Source: a virus
IMG/VR virus record: IMGVR_UViG_3300021963_000014
Location: 1-33,913 of that record
Reading direction: 5' to 3' (one strand)
DNA length: 33,913 nucleotides
Positions 14,827-20,738 of this stretch are shown piece after piece. The notes under the pieces are model-generated. The model was not told where the DNA came from, did no database searches, and worked only from the letters and a program-made list of their open reading frames with translations. Made by a program: the position numbers and the translations under genes. The stretch's first letter is position 1; every line of letters starts with the position of its first letter.

Positions 14827-14855
14827 TTGACAGACAAGATTACATCGTTTAATGT
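14827..14855 (+). promoter_or_regulatory. Early rightward promoter (sigma70-type)
   Basis: A perfect -35 box TTGACA (14827-14832), a 17-base spacer and a -10 box TAATGT (14850-14855, 4/6) point rightward. Initiation near 14862 gives a 29-base leader with an AGGAGAA ribosome binding site before the first early gene (14891). This is the best promoter in the window and is recognisable by host RNA polymerase, as expected for an immediate early phage operon. Confidence 0.75.
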
Positions 14856-14868
14856 TGAACCGTAGCAA
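14839..14868 (-). promoter_or_regulatory. Leftward promoter overlapping the rightward one
   Basis: On the minus strand TTGCTA (14868-14863, 4/6 to -35), an 18-base spacer and TGTAAT (14844-14839, 5/6 to -10) point leftward. Initiation near 14832 would give a 25-base leader to the ATG at 14807. Its boxes interleave with those of the rightward promoter, so both cannot be occupied at once. Confidence 0.55.
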
Positions 14869-14875
14869 CACAACT

Positions 14876-15096
14876 CACTAGGAGAATACTATGAAAACAA
14901 AATATGCTTACTCTGTTACATACACAATTTTTGACGATAAAGTTAATGCTTACAGAGAATTCGGAACTTGGATACGTGGCAAAAATAAACAGCAGCTAAC
15001 CCAAACAGGAATTAATAAATTACTTAAAAGTAAGTTTAAAAATGCTAGTGTTATTAAGTCGCAACAATGGATAGACAACTAGGAGAATACTATGAA
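14876..15096 (+). repeat. Duplicated translation-start sequence
   Basis: The 17-base start region CTAGGAGAATACTATGA appears twice, at 14878-14894 and at 15079-15095, before the first and second early genes. The perfect copy gives both genes the same strong Shine-Dalgarno and spacing. This could come from gene duplication followed by divergence, or from selection for the same initiation rate; the two proteins do not look alike. Confidence 0.7.
14891..15082 (+). CDS. Hypothetical early protein, 63 aa
   Basis: First gene of the rightward operon. It is 63 residues and basic, beginning MKTKYAYSVTYTIFDDKVNA with an Ala/Tyr-rich beta pattern and a lysine-rich C-terminal half (GINKLLKSKFKNASVIKS). 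No motif recognised. AGGAGAA lies six bases before the ATG. Small first genes of early operons often take over or block host functions, but nothing here proves that. Confidence 0.7.
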   Translation: MKTKYAYSVTYTIFDDKVNAYREFGTWIRGKNKQQLTQTGINKLLKSKFKNASVIKSQQWIDN

Positions 15097-15421
15097 TTAC
15101 TCAGACCTTGAAGAAGATTTAATGTCATCGCTAACTCGCAATCCACATGAGCTAGTTCAGCCATATCAGCTAGACAAAAACAAGTTCAGCAAGCCAATGG
15201 ATGCTGATTACGCTAGAGAATGTTTAGCTGAGTTTATTGCCTATATTTGCGATAGTGACTTTCCTGATGATGTGGTGCGTCACAGACTCAAGAATTATAT
15301 AGCGACTATAGTCGAGCATCGTATTGAGGAAATTGGCTACGATGATCCAATAGAAGATGGATGGGCAAGAGCAGATTACGAAATCCAATTACGCAAAGAT
15401 CAATCATTAGAAGGCTACTAA
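15092..15421 (+). CDS. Hypothetical early protein, 109 aa
   Basis: 109 acidic residues (MNYSDLEEDLMSSLTRNPHE, then YARECLAEFIAYICDSDFPD), predicted alpha-helical, no recognised domain. The start repeats the RBS-to-ATG sequence of the previous gene. Its stop overlaps the next start (TAATG), so the two are coupled. Confidence 0.72.
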   Translation: MNYSDLEEDLMSSLTRNPHELVQPYQLDKNKFSKPMDADYARECLAEFIAYICDSDFPDDVVRHRLKNYIATIVEHRIEEIGYDDPIEDGWARADYEIQLRKDQSLEGY

Positions 15422-15618
15422 TGAAAACTGATATGCACAATTGGGAAGTGGCTGATATTGTCTATGCCTTGCGATTGCTGGCAGATAACCTAGACAAGAA
15501 GCCAAGAACTACTCAGGAGCAAGAAATACTAGATATAGCTTATCGAGCTTTAGCTATAGCTCCTAGAGAAATACATGAACTTGTTAACATAATAGAATCG
15601 AATGATAACTATGAATAA
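15421..15618 (+). CDS. Hypothetical early protein, 65 aa
   Basis: 65 residues from the ATG at 15421, which overlaps the stop of the preceding gene. A longer frame beginning at 15361 would lie inside that gene and is rejected. The sequence (MKTDMHNWEVADIVYALRLL, KKPRTTQEQEILDIAYRALA) is helical and acidic. No function recognised. Confidence 0.65.
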   Translation: MKTDMHNWEVADIVYALRLLADNLDKKPRTTQEQEILDIAYRALAIAPREIHELVNIIESNDNYE

Positions 15619-15709
15619 ATTGCTCAACACTAACGATTTCTTTGCACGTAAGCCACTATTATGTGGTGTAATAATGTTTCTTCTATACATTTTGGCTTGC
15701 TCAATATGA
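15611..15709 (+). CDS. Small single-pass membrane protein, 32 aa
   Basis: A 32-codon frame overlaps the previous gene end by 8 bases (ATGAATAA) and the next gene start by ATGA. It encodes MNKLLNTNDFFARKPLL then a hydrophobic run (CGVIMFLLYILACSI). The tight coupling at both ends and the clear membrane segment argue for a real gene. A lipobox-like LAC lies only three residues from the end, so a lipoprotein is unlikely. Function unknown. Confidence 0.55.
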   Translation: MNKLLNTNDFFARKPLLCGVIMFLLYILACSI

Positions 15710-15876
15710 CCGATGAAAAGAACATTTTATACAAGAAAGATTACGTTACGTCTGCTAAAACGGACATTAGAAAAACTTTTGCTAAATTTAGAAAGGAGCA
15801 AAAAGCGTCTACAAAAATATCTACTGCTGAGAAAACACAACCTATCAATATTATTCAGTATAAAAAATTCAAATAA
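15706..15876 (+). CDS. Small basic hypothetical protein, 56 aa
   Basis: 56 residues from the ATG at 15706, coupled by ATGA to the membrane miniprotein; an upstream ATG at 15661 is rejected because it lies within that gene in another frame and has no ribosome binding site. Lysine-rich (MTDEKNILYKKDYVTSAKTD, RKTFAKFRKEQK). It precedes the recombination genes. No motif recognised. Confidence 0.6.
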   Translation: MTDEKNILYKKDYVTSAKTDIRKTFAKFRKEQKASTKISTAEKTQPINIIQYKKFK

Positions 15877-15889
15877 ATAGAAAGCTAAT

Positions 15890-16558
15890 ATGACTAACGA
15901 CTATCAATTACAAGAGCAGCACGAACAACAACAATGGAGCGTATATAGCAAGCTGCAAAAAGCCAGAGTTCTATTACAAGAACAGCCATTAAAGAAGTCT
16001 GGATTCAATTCTTATGCAGGTTTCAAATACTTTGAGCTTGGCGATTTCCTGAAACAAGCTAATGTTATTTTTGATAACTTAGGATTATGCCCAGTCTTTA
16101 GCATTAGCGATGGTGTAGCAACCCTACGTATTTTTGATTCAGAGTTTGGTGGAGTCGTTTATTTTCGTAGTCCTACTGCAGATGCCTCGAATGAGAAAAG
16201 CAAAGCACCGCCAATCCAGTCGCTTGGTTCAATGCATTCTTATTTGCGGAGGTACTTGTACCTAAATGCGCTCGAGCTTATAGAGAACGATGTGGTTGAC
16301 GCTACTATAGGTAAAGACGAACCTAAATCATCCAAGCCTGTAACCGTTGACGTATTCGATAGCATGGACGCAAAGACGCAGGAGTTACTTGAGGATATTG
16401 CTATGGATGTGCGTATGCTATTGCAAAAAAACGACATTCAAGGAGCCATTGATTACATCACGTTACAAGAGTTTGACGCAGACTCTAAGACAGCATTTTG
16501 GAGTAGGCTAGAAAGTAGTGAACGCAGCACAATTAAGAAATTTTCAACAGGGAAATAA
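15890..16558 (+). CDS. erf: ERF-family single-strand annealing protein
   Basis: 222 residues. Residues 20-140 follow the ERF superfamily pattern: KLQKARVLLQEQPLKKSGFN, SYAGFKYFELGDFLKQA (start of the core), the aromatic strand GVVYFRSPTAD, and the signature GSMHSYLRRYLYLNALELIE then NDVVDA (113-137). These proteins form rings that anneal single strands during phage recombination and genome circularisation. The C-terminal 80 residues are an acidic, helical tail. It is followed at once by an SSB-like gene, as usual for the pathway. Confidence 0.88.
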   Translation: MTNDYQLQEQHEQQQWSVYSKLQKARVLLQEQPLKKSGFNSYAGFKYFELGDFLKQANVIFDNLGLCPVFSISDGVATLRIFDSEFGGVVYFRSPTADASNEKSKAPPIQSLGSMHSYLRRYLYLNALELIENDVVDATIGKDEPKSSKPVTVDVFDSMDAKTQELLEDIAMDVRMLLQKNDIQGAIDYITLQEFDADSKTAFWSRLESSERSTIKKFSTGK

Positions 16559-16559
16559 T

Positions 16560-16823
16560 ATGACTGAATACGATAATACAGACCGTGGAGTTCTATATCG
16601 CAATGAGAATAAAACGAGTGAAAACCATCCAGACTATTCAGGTAGCGTCAATGTATCTGGTACTGATTACTGGCTATCTGGTTGGCTTAAAGAATCCAAG
16701 AAGGACGGTAAAAAGTTCTTTAGCTTATCGGTACGCCCAAAGACTGACGCAGCGTCTAAGCCGGTAAATAAGCCTGTTAAAACGGCTGAACCTGACGACT
16801 TTGACCAATCGATTCCTTTTTGA
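16560..16823 (+). CDS. Small SSB-like protein with acidic IPF tail
   Basis: 87 residues from the ATG at 16560, right after the ERF stop; a longer frame inside ERF is rejected. Residues 25-60 (GSVNVSGTDYWLSGWLKESK, KKFFSLSVRPK) look like three beta strands of a small OB-like or DUF736-like fold. A lysine/proline linker leads to the last nine residues DDFDQSIPF, almost identical to the C-terminal tip of bacterial SSB that recruits replication and repair proteins. The compact core is shorter than a full OB fold, so ssDNA binding is probable rather than proven. Confidence 0.7.
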   Translation: MTEYDNTDRGVLYRNENKTSENHPDYSGSVNVSGTDYWLSGWLKESKKDGKKFFSLSVRPKTDAASKPVNKPVKTAEPDDFDQSIPF

Positions 16824-16835
16824 TAACGATCTCGC

Positions 16836-16855
16836 AGCCACACTCCTCCGTGGCT
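16836..16855 (+). promoter_or_regulatory. Hairpin with anti-Shine-Dalgarno loop
   Basis: AGCCAC / GTGGCT form a 6-bp stem around an 8-base loop ACTCCTCC, directly upstream of the terminator. ACTCC in the loop is complementary to GGAGT, the ribosome binding site of the next gene (16890-16894), so a loop-to-SD contact is possible. This is inference from complementarity only. Confidence 0.4.
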
Positions 16856-16858
16856 TTA

Positions 16859-16883
16859 ACAGGGGTTTCGACCCCTGTCTTTT
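16859..16883 (+). terminator. Rho-independent terminator with UUCG loop
   Basis: A perfect 8-bp stem (ACAGGGGT / ACCCCTGT) closed by a TTCG tetraloop is followed by CTTTTT. It sits between the SSB-like and Cro-like genes. Only about 15 bases remain before the next gene, so no separate promoter fits and the downstream genes depend on read-through or antitermination. Confidence 0.88.
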
Positions 16884-16898
16884 TATTCTGGAGTAACC

Positions 16899-17090
16899 AT
16901 GCAATTGCTTGATGAAGTTAAACAACGATACAGCATTAAGAATGACGCTGAACTTAGCCGTACCTTAGACGTACCTCCTCCTACGATAAGTAAGATTCGT
17001 AGCGGCAAGATTAATGTATCAGCAGACATAATTCTTCGCATACATGAGTGTCTAGGTATGCCAGTAGCTGATATACGATCATTGTTATGA
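16899..17090 (+). CDS. Cro/XRE-type helix-turn-helix regulator
   Basis: 63 residues, about the size of lambda Cro. The helix-turn-helix is clear: AELSRTLDVPPPTISKIRSG (about 18-37), followed by helices INVSADIILRIHECLGM and the end motif PVADIRSLL typical of XRE proteins. It would bind operators, probably at the divergent promoters of 14.83 kb. RBS CTGGAGT. Its gene lies just behind a terminator. Confidence 0.85.
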   Translation: MQLLDEVKQRYSIKNDAELSRTLDVPPPTISKIRSGKINVSADIILRIHECLGMPVADIRSLL

Positions 17091-17284
17091 AAGTGATAAT
17101 GTATGTAGTAGCGTTTTTAGGGCTTATATGGCTGTTTTCTGGCTTAGTTACTGATAGGGTACAGGCATCCTATAAAAAGGGCTACAGAGACGGTTTTAAT
17201 AGCCTTGCTATCGATTCTCAATGCTCTGCTTGGCTAATGAAATCTGATCTTAAAGAAGCTAAACAAAGAATCTGCGGAAAATGA
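17087..17284 (+). CDS. Small membrane-anchored protein, 65 aa
   Basis: 65 residues: a hydrophobic N-terminal anchor (MYVVAFLGLIWLFSGLV, 5-21) then a charged cytoplasmic or periplasmic part containing YKKGYRDGF and two cysteines (CSAW, RICGK). The YxKGYxDG element is frequent in small phage proteins. The start overlaps the previous stop by 4 bases (ATGA). Function unknown. Confidence 0.68.
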   Translation: MKVIMYVVAFLGLIWLFSGLVTDRVQASYKKGYRDGFNSLAIDSQCSAWLMKSDLKEAKQRICGK

Positions 17285-17303
17285 CAGAAAGTGACATTAA
17301 GCG

Positions 17304-17465
17304 ATGACTAATGAAGATAAGTTTTATGAATGGTGGAATGGCGATGAAATGGCTGACGATCTCGACGTTGTAAAACACACACCTCTTTATTGGGCTATGC
17401 AAGGATGGGAAGCTGCATTGCGCGAAATGAATAAAGAAGCTGAGAAGAATGGGGAGTCATTATGA
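17304..17465 (+). CDS. Small acidic hypothetical protein, 53 aa
   Basis: A 53-residue frame (MTNEDKFYEWWNGDEMADDL, TPLYWAMQGWEAALREMNKE), tryptophan-rich and acidic. It is joined to the next gene by an ATGA overlap and to an 8-codon frame upstream in the same way. Similar W-rich small proteins (FYEWWNG, WAMQGWEAA) occur in many phages beside the PLYAAP protein. Function unknown. Confidence 0.68.
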   Translation: MTNEDKFYEWWNGDEMADDLDVVKHTPLYWAMQGWEAALREMNKEAEKNGESL

Positions 17466-17836
17466 AATGTTTACGTTGTGGAGAAGTTAATCCAGCAGAA
17501 ATACACACGTGTACACCTAAAGAGTCTTTTGAGTATTGGAATGCTGTAGAAGGATGGGTAACGATTGAAGAAGTGCGCCAGCATTTTGATACTGCTGGTT
17601 GCGGAACAATTTACAAAACTGGTGGTGAAGGTCGAGTGCCACTTTATGCTGCACCACAGCGTGAATGGGTTGGACTAACTAATGATGAAATTGACGATAT
17701 ATGGGCTAAATTCAATGATGGATATGGAATTATAGAAGATACATTATGGGGATATGAACGAGCCATTGAAGCCAAACTAAAAGAAAAAAACAGCACGTCC
17801 GAAAAGAATATACAAACTTCGGACAACAATGACTAA
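17462..17836 (+). CDS. Conserved phage protein with Cys-rich N-terminus and PLYAAP motif
   Basis: 124 residues. The N-terminus has a possible zinc knuckle (MKCLRCGEVNPAEIHTC). The core GRVPLYAAPQREWVGLTNDE is a well-known phage motif of unknown function that often ends proteins predicted to be modular. The C-terminus is a charged helix. Coupled to both neighbours by overlaps. Confidence 0.72.
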   Translation: MKCLRCGEVNPAEIHTCTPKESFEYWNAVEGWVTIEEVRQHFDTAGCGTIYKTGGEGRVPLYAAPQREWVGLTNDEIDDIWAKFNDGYGIIEDTLWGYERAIEAKLKEKNSTSEKNIQTSDNND

Positions 17837-18077
17837 GAATCCTCGTAAACGTAAGATTGATTACGACTGGCAAGCCGTTATAGATGGGAATCGTACAGGC
17901 ATTACTAACGTAATTAGAGGAATACGTAATGGTGAAGTTGACGAGTTAGAGTTAGAAAAACTTAATAACTTTGTGCAGTTTTCTCTAGCGTTAATGCAGT
18001 TGTCTGGTCCTACTAAGTGGGCACAAGCTAAGTTAAACGCAGAGTTGATGAATTACATAAAATCTATTAACTCATAA
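17829..18077 (+). CDS. Hypothetical protein, last gene of the rightward operon
   Basis: 82 residues: a basic start (MTKNPRKRKIDYDWQAVIDG) followed by acidic and hydrophobic helices (LEKLNNFVQFSLALMQLSG). No recognised motif. It overlaps the previous gene by 8 bases and, tail to tail, the first 25 bases of the leftward coiled-coil gene's end. No terminator is visible between the two convergent operons. Confidence 0.68.
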   Translation: MTKNPRKRKIDYDWQAVIDGNRTGITNVIRGIRNGEVDELELEKLNNFVQFSLALMQLSGPTKWAQAKLNAELMNYIKSINS

Positions 18078-18256
18078 ACTTTTAGTTGTTGACGCAAACT
18101 TGCTATTTCTGCATCACGCTCGTTTAGTTTTTTCTGCAGACTTTCACTTAATGAGTAAACTGCCGCAATTTTCTCAAACCTTTGTTTATGATCCTCAAGC
18201 ATCATATTAAATAAACGCTCTGAAGCATCGATCTGTTTTTGCATAAAGTCTGACAT
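18053..18256 (-). CDS. Small coiled-coil protein
   Basis: 67 residues, almost entirely helical heptads (RLFNMMLEDHKQRFEKIAAV, LQKKLNERDAEIASLRQQLK). It is the last gene of the leftward unit and overlaps the convergent rightward gene by 25 bases. RBS GTGGGGTAATTATT. Function unknown; the coiled coil suggests oligomerisation. Confidence 0.62.
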   Translation of the reverse strand: MSDFMQKQIDASERLFNMMLEDHKQRFEKIAAVYSLSESLQKKLNERDAEIASLRQQLKVYELIDFM

Positions 18257-18261
18257 AATAA

Positions 18262-19212
18262 TTACCCCACTTCTATTACTTGCCCACGGAAATATACTAA
18301 GCCTTCGGAGACAACTTCACATAGCTCCGGAGGCATCAACTTGCCATCCCAAAAGGTTAGAACAGCAAATCCACTACGCCAGTTGCGTGAATTATCTTCC
18401 GCATATTCGAAGGAAGGGTCATCTAAATTAGCCATTGTTCCAGTATCTACGCCATAACGAGTACCAGTATAGTCAGTCCACGGAGTAACTTTAAGACTGT
18501 GCAAATGACCAGTAACAATGCTAGTGCCTGATTTCAGCGTATTGTTATAGACAGCATGAATTCCGTTATGCCAACGATGTTTAATCATCGTATGCTCGTT
18601 CACCATTATTGACGTAGAGAACTTCCAACGTGGGAAATGATCCGTTAGGTTCATCCCATGCACACCATCAAATGCAGTCCCAGCTTGGGACGCTAGACGA
18701 GTGTTATAGCGAAGGTCATGATTACCCCACGTCCAATGCAGCTTCGCACTCTTAGATGCGCTCTCAATCTCATTTAAACGGTCTGTACAGGCTTCTAACT
18801 CCTGTTTTACGCTAGGTAATGATTGCCAGCCTATAGGGTCATGCCTACTTACTGATGCACCATCAAATACGTCTCCGTTCATAACGATCATTCGTGGCTT
18901 TAATTCAGGTATTAACTGAACGAAAGCCTTATGAGCCGTTGATATAATTCCCGGATAGTAATGGCAGTCTGATGCGACCATAATCACACCATCATCCATC
19001 TCTACATTAACTCTAACTCCATTACTAGGAATGGTTATATTGAATGTAGGGCTACGAGTATCGTGAGCAGTTAACGTAATAGAAAGTTTATTCTCTATGT
19101 CTCTACGCCTAGCATAAATATGCCGGATATTTAATCCTAATGCTTTAGATACTTTAGACGCTGAATTGTACTTGTTCCATACTGCAATAAATTCTTCGTC
19201 AGTCGTTCGCAT
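18262..19212 (-). CDS. Metallophosphoesterase with N-terminal HTH-like segment
   Basis: 316 residues. Residues 1-42 look like a helix-turn-helix (NKYNSASKVSKALGLNIRHI then YARR). The calcineurin-like phosphoesterase core has all metal ligands: DCH (82-84), NGD (112-114), GNHD (163-166), KHRWH (211-215) and GHLHS (235-239). Related phage enzymes hydrolyse phosphodiesters in nucleic acids or nucleotides, and might degrade cyclic-nucleotide defence signals, but the substrate is unknown. The start overlaps the upstream stop by one base. Confidence 0.85.
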   Translation of the reverse strand: MRTTDEEFIAVWNKYNSASKVSKALGLNIRHIYARRRDIENKLSITLTAHDTRSPTFNITIPSNGVRVNVEMDDGVIMVASDCHYYPGIISTAHKAFVQLIPELKPRMIVMNGDVFDGASVSRHDPIGWQSLPSVKQELEACTDRLNEIESASKSAKLHWTWGNHDLRYNTRLASQAGTAFDGVHGMNLTDHFPRWKFSTSIMVNEHTMIKHRWHNGIHAVYNNTLKSGTSIVTGHLHSLKVTPWTDYTGTRYGVDTGTMANLDDPSFEYAEDNSRNWRSGFAVLTFWDGKLMPPELCEVVSEGLVYFRGQVIEVG

Positions 19213-19412
19213 TAGTTCACCCTACGGACAAATTCACCACACCAATCCGTTCGACCAGTAACCGGATAGCAACTGTCATAATCGCCTTCCATTTCAATAA
19301 TCGTAGGTGGGTATCGGTAGCAGAAGCCTACATCTTCTTTAGGCTCGCAAGTATAGAAAGCGCAGCTAATACAAGCTGGCATACAGTCATCAGGTATTGA
19401 TTTTTTAGACAT
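19212..19412 (-). CDS. Cysteine-rich small protein
   Basis: 66 residues with seven cysteines (CMPACISCAFYTC, FCYRYPP, SCYPV, DWCGEF). The spacing suggests a metal-binding fold (zinc or an Fe-S cluster), a known small phage family of unknown function. No clear ribosome binding site precedes the ATG. Its stop overlaps the next gene. Confidence 0.65.
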   Translation of the reverse strand: MSKKSIPDDCMPACISCAFYTCEPKEDVGFCYRYPPTIIEMEGDYDSCYPVTGRTDWCGEFVRRVN

Positions 19413-19453
19413 TTATTCTATATATCATGTAGTTATTGCAATAATATTACAAA

Positions 19454-19930
19454 TCACATTAAATACATAGCTCGCTCATCTTTTCTTCTATTAACGAGTC
19501 CTTTAAGAACCTTACCGCCTCCTAAACAATACTTTAAGAACTCATCAGCAGCACCGTCATAGTCGCCACGATTATGCTTTTGACGTAGAGTAGACCTCTG
19601 TAGCGTTCCTAGTCCTACGTTAAATGCAAAAGAGACCAGAGCGTCAAACCGCCCTTGAGTAATCCCACTAGGGCAATAACGTAATACACCTCGTTCAAAA
19701 CGCTGCAAATCAGCCGCAAGAATTGCATTGACCTCATCCATTGATAATTTACGGTTCCAGCCATCCGGAATTTCCAGATAACTGCGTTCCTCAAACGGAA
19801 CCTTAGCGTGATTAGGATCAATTACATGACCTACGCCAACTGTCCATAATCTAGCAGGACAACGATAAGGCTTTAATCTCACACCTTCGTGATGAGCGAT
19901 TACCGATCTAGCTGCATCTGATACCTTCAT
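19454..19930 (-). CDS. Endolysin, GH24 (T4-type lysozyme) family
   Basis: 158 residues from the ATG at 19930, which overlaps the holin stop (ATGA); a longer upstream frame is rejected. The active site follows E-8-C-5-T spacing: Glu15 (HHEGVRLKPY), Cys24 where most enzymes have Asp, and Thr30 (LWTVGVGH). The ALVSFAFNVGLGTL stretch near 112 is the conserved GH24 core. No signal peptide or SAR anchor is visible, so release through a holin pore is expected. Cleaves the glycan of peptidoglycan at the end of infection. Confidence 0.9.
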   Translation of the reverse strand: MKVSDAARSVIAHHEGVRLKPYRCPARLWTVGVGHVIDPNHAKVPFEERSYLEIPDGWNRKLSMDEVNAILAADLQRFERGVLRYCPSGITQGRFDALVSFAFNVGLGTLQRSTLRQKHNRGDYDGAADEFLKYCLGGGKVLKGLVNRRKDERAMYLM

Positions 19931-20415
19931 TTTTTGCCAAATGCCTGAGTACCGAACCAGAATGCTATAACAGATGCCCATATCAACTGAGTATCAGAAT
20001 CCCATACCTCATCGATCATAATCTTGAATGGCACGTTCTGAGTCCATGCGTACCAGACACCAGCTATATCGATAGCTACTAGCAGGAAGAATAGACCGTA
20101 GGTGACCGTAGGACGCACCATAGCACGAGCATTAATAACCCATTGACTAGCACCCTTGCCGATCTCTATATCGTGGTTATAGAGTGCTTTACGCTCGTCT
20201 GAGGCTGTTTGTATCTGTATCTGCTCTGTGTGGATTTCTTCAACCCGTTCCTGAGCCTGAAAGCCAGCTTTCTGCATCTCTAGCTGCATCTGCATCTGAA
20301 CCTGAGCCATCGCTAGTTCATGCTTCTTATCAGACTTATCCTGAAAGAAATTAAGCAGACTAGGAAGTCCACCCGATAAGAACGACATAAATGTAGAGAG
20401 TAAAGTGAGCATCAT
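19927..20415 (-). CDS. Holin-like protein (3-TM, GTA holin type)
   Basis: 162 residues. Segments: a hydrophobic N-terminus (MLTLLSTFMSFLSGGLPSLL), a long Q/M-rich helical middle (MAQVQMQMQLEMQKAG), then two C-terminal membrane spans (TYGLFFLLVAIDIAGVWY, LIWASVIAFWFGTQAF). The layout resembles holins of three transmembrane segments from gene transfer agents and podoviruses. It lies directly upstream of the endolysin with an ATGA overlap. Probably forms the lesion for endolysin exit. Confidence 0.72.
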   Translation of the reverse strand: MMLTLLSTFMSFLSGGLPSLLNFFQDKSDKKHELAMAQVQMQMQLEMQKAGFQAQERVEEIHTEQIQIQTASDERKALYNHDIEIGKGASQWVINARAMVRPTVTYGLFFLLVAIDIAGVWYAWTQNVPFKIMIDEVWDSDTQLIWASVIAFWFGTQAFGKK

Positions 20416-20444
20416 TAACCTTTTTATGCAAAACCAATCAGTTG

Positions 20445-20738
20445 TTATCGTTCCTGTACTTCCGTTAATATTTTTATGCGTAATTCTTTCATTTTGCGTA
20501 TTTCTTCATTTGCTACGATAGTCGCGTTATTCATGTCCATATACATTACTCCCATCACAGGGAGTGCTATGACGAGCACAATACACAGTACCAAGATGGT
20601 GAGAAGTAAAGTGAACGGTATGTGTGGCTCGTTCTCAGGAGTATCATTAGCCATAGGAACCACATCATTACGAATAGAACTGCGAAAACTGAAGTCAGTT
20701 GATTGTGTATTTGCTTTTTTATCTTTGCCATTCGCCAT
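20445..20738 (-). CDS. Membrane protein frame, possible frameshift extension of upstream gene
   Basis: 97 codons: a basic N-terminal region, a strong membrane span (FTLLLTILVLCIVLVIALPV, 43-62) and a charged helix at the end. The first 172 bases overlap the upstream gene in another frame. No Shine-Dalgarno precedes the ATG at 20738 or the internal ATG at 20654, so independent initiation is doubtful. A slippery heptamer in the upstream frame would lead exactly into this frame at residue 9. Either a coupled lysis protein or the second part of a shifted product. Confidence 0.6.
   Translation of the reverse strand: MANGKDKKANTQSTDFSFRSSIRNDVVPMANDTPENEPHIPFTLLLTILVLCIVLVIALPVMGVMYMDMNNATIVANEEIRKMKELRIKILTEVQER

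Noticed and set aside
14808-14873. Longer N-terminus of the leftward regulator from TTG at 14873
   Set aside because: The extension would be read from the putative promoter region and lacks a ribosome binding site; the ATG at 14807 fits the mapped boxes better.
15361-15420. Extended start of the 65-residue early protein
   Set aside because: The extra 20 codons lie inside the preceding gene in another frame with no ribosome binding site; TAATG coupling at 15421 is the better start.
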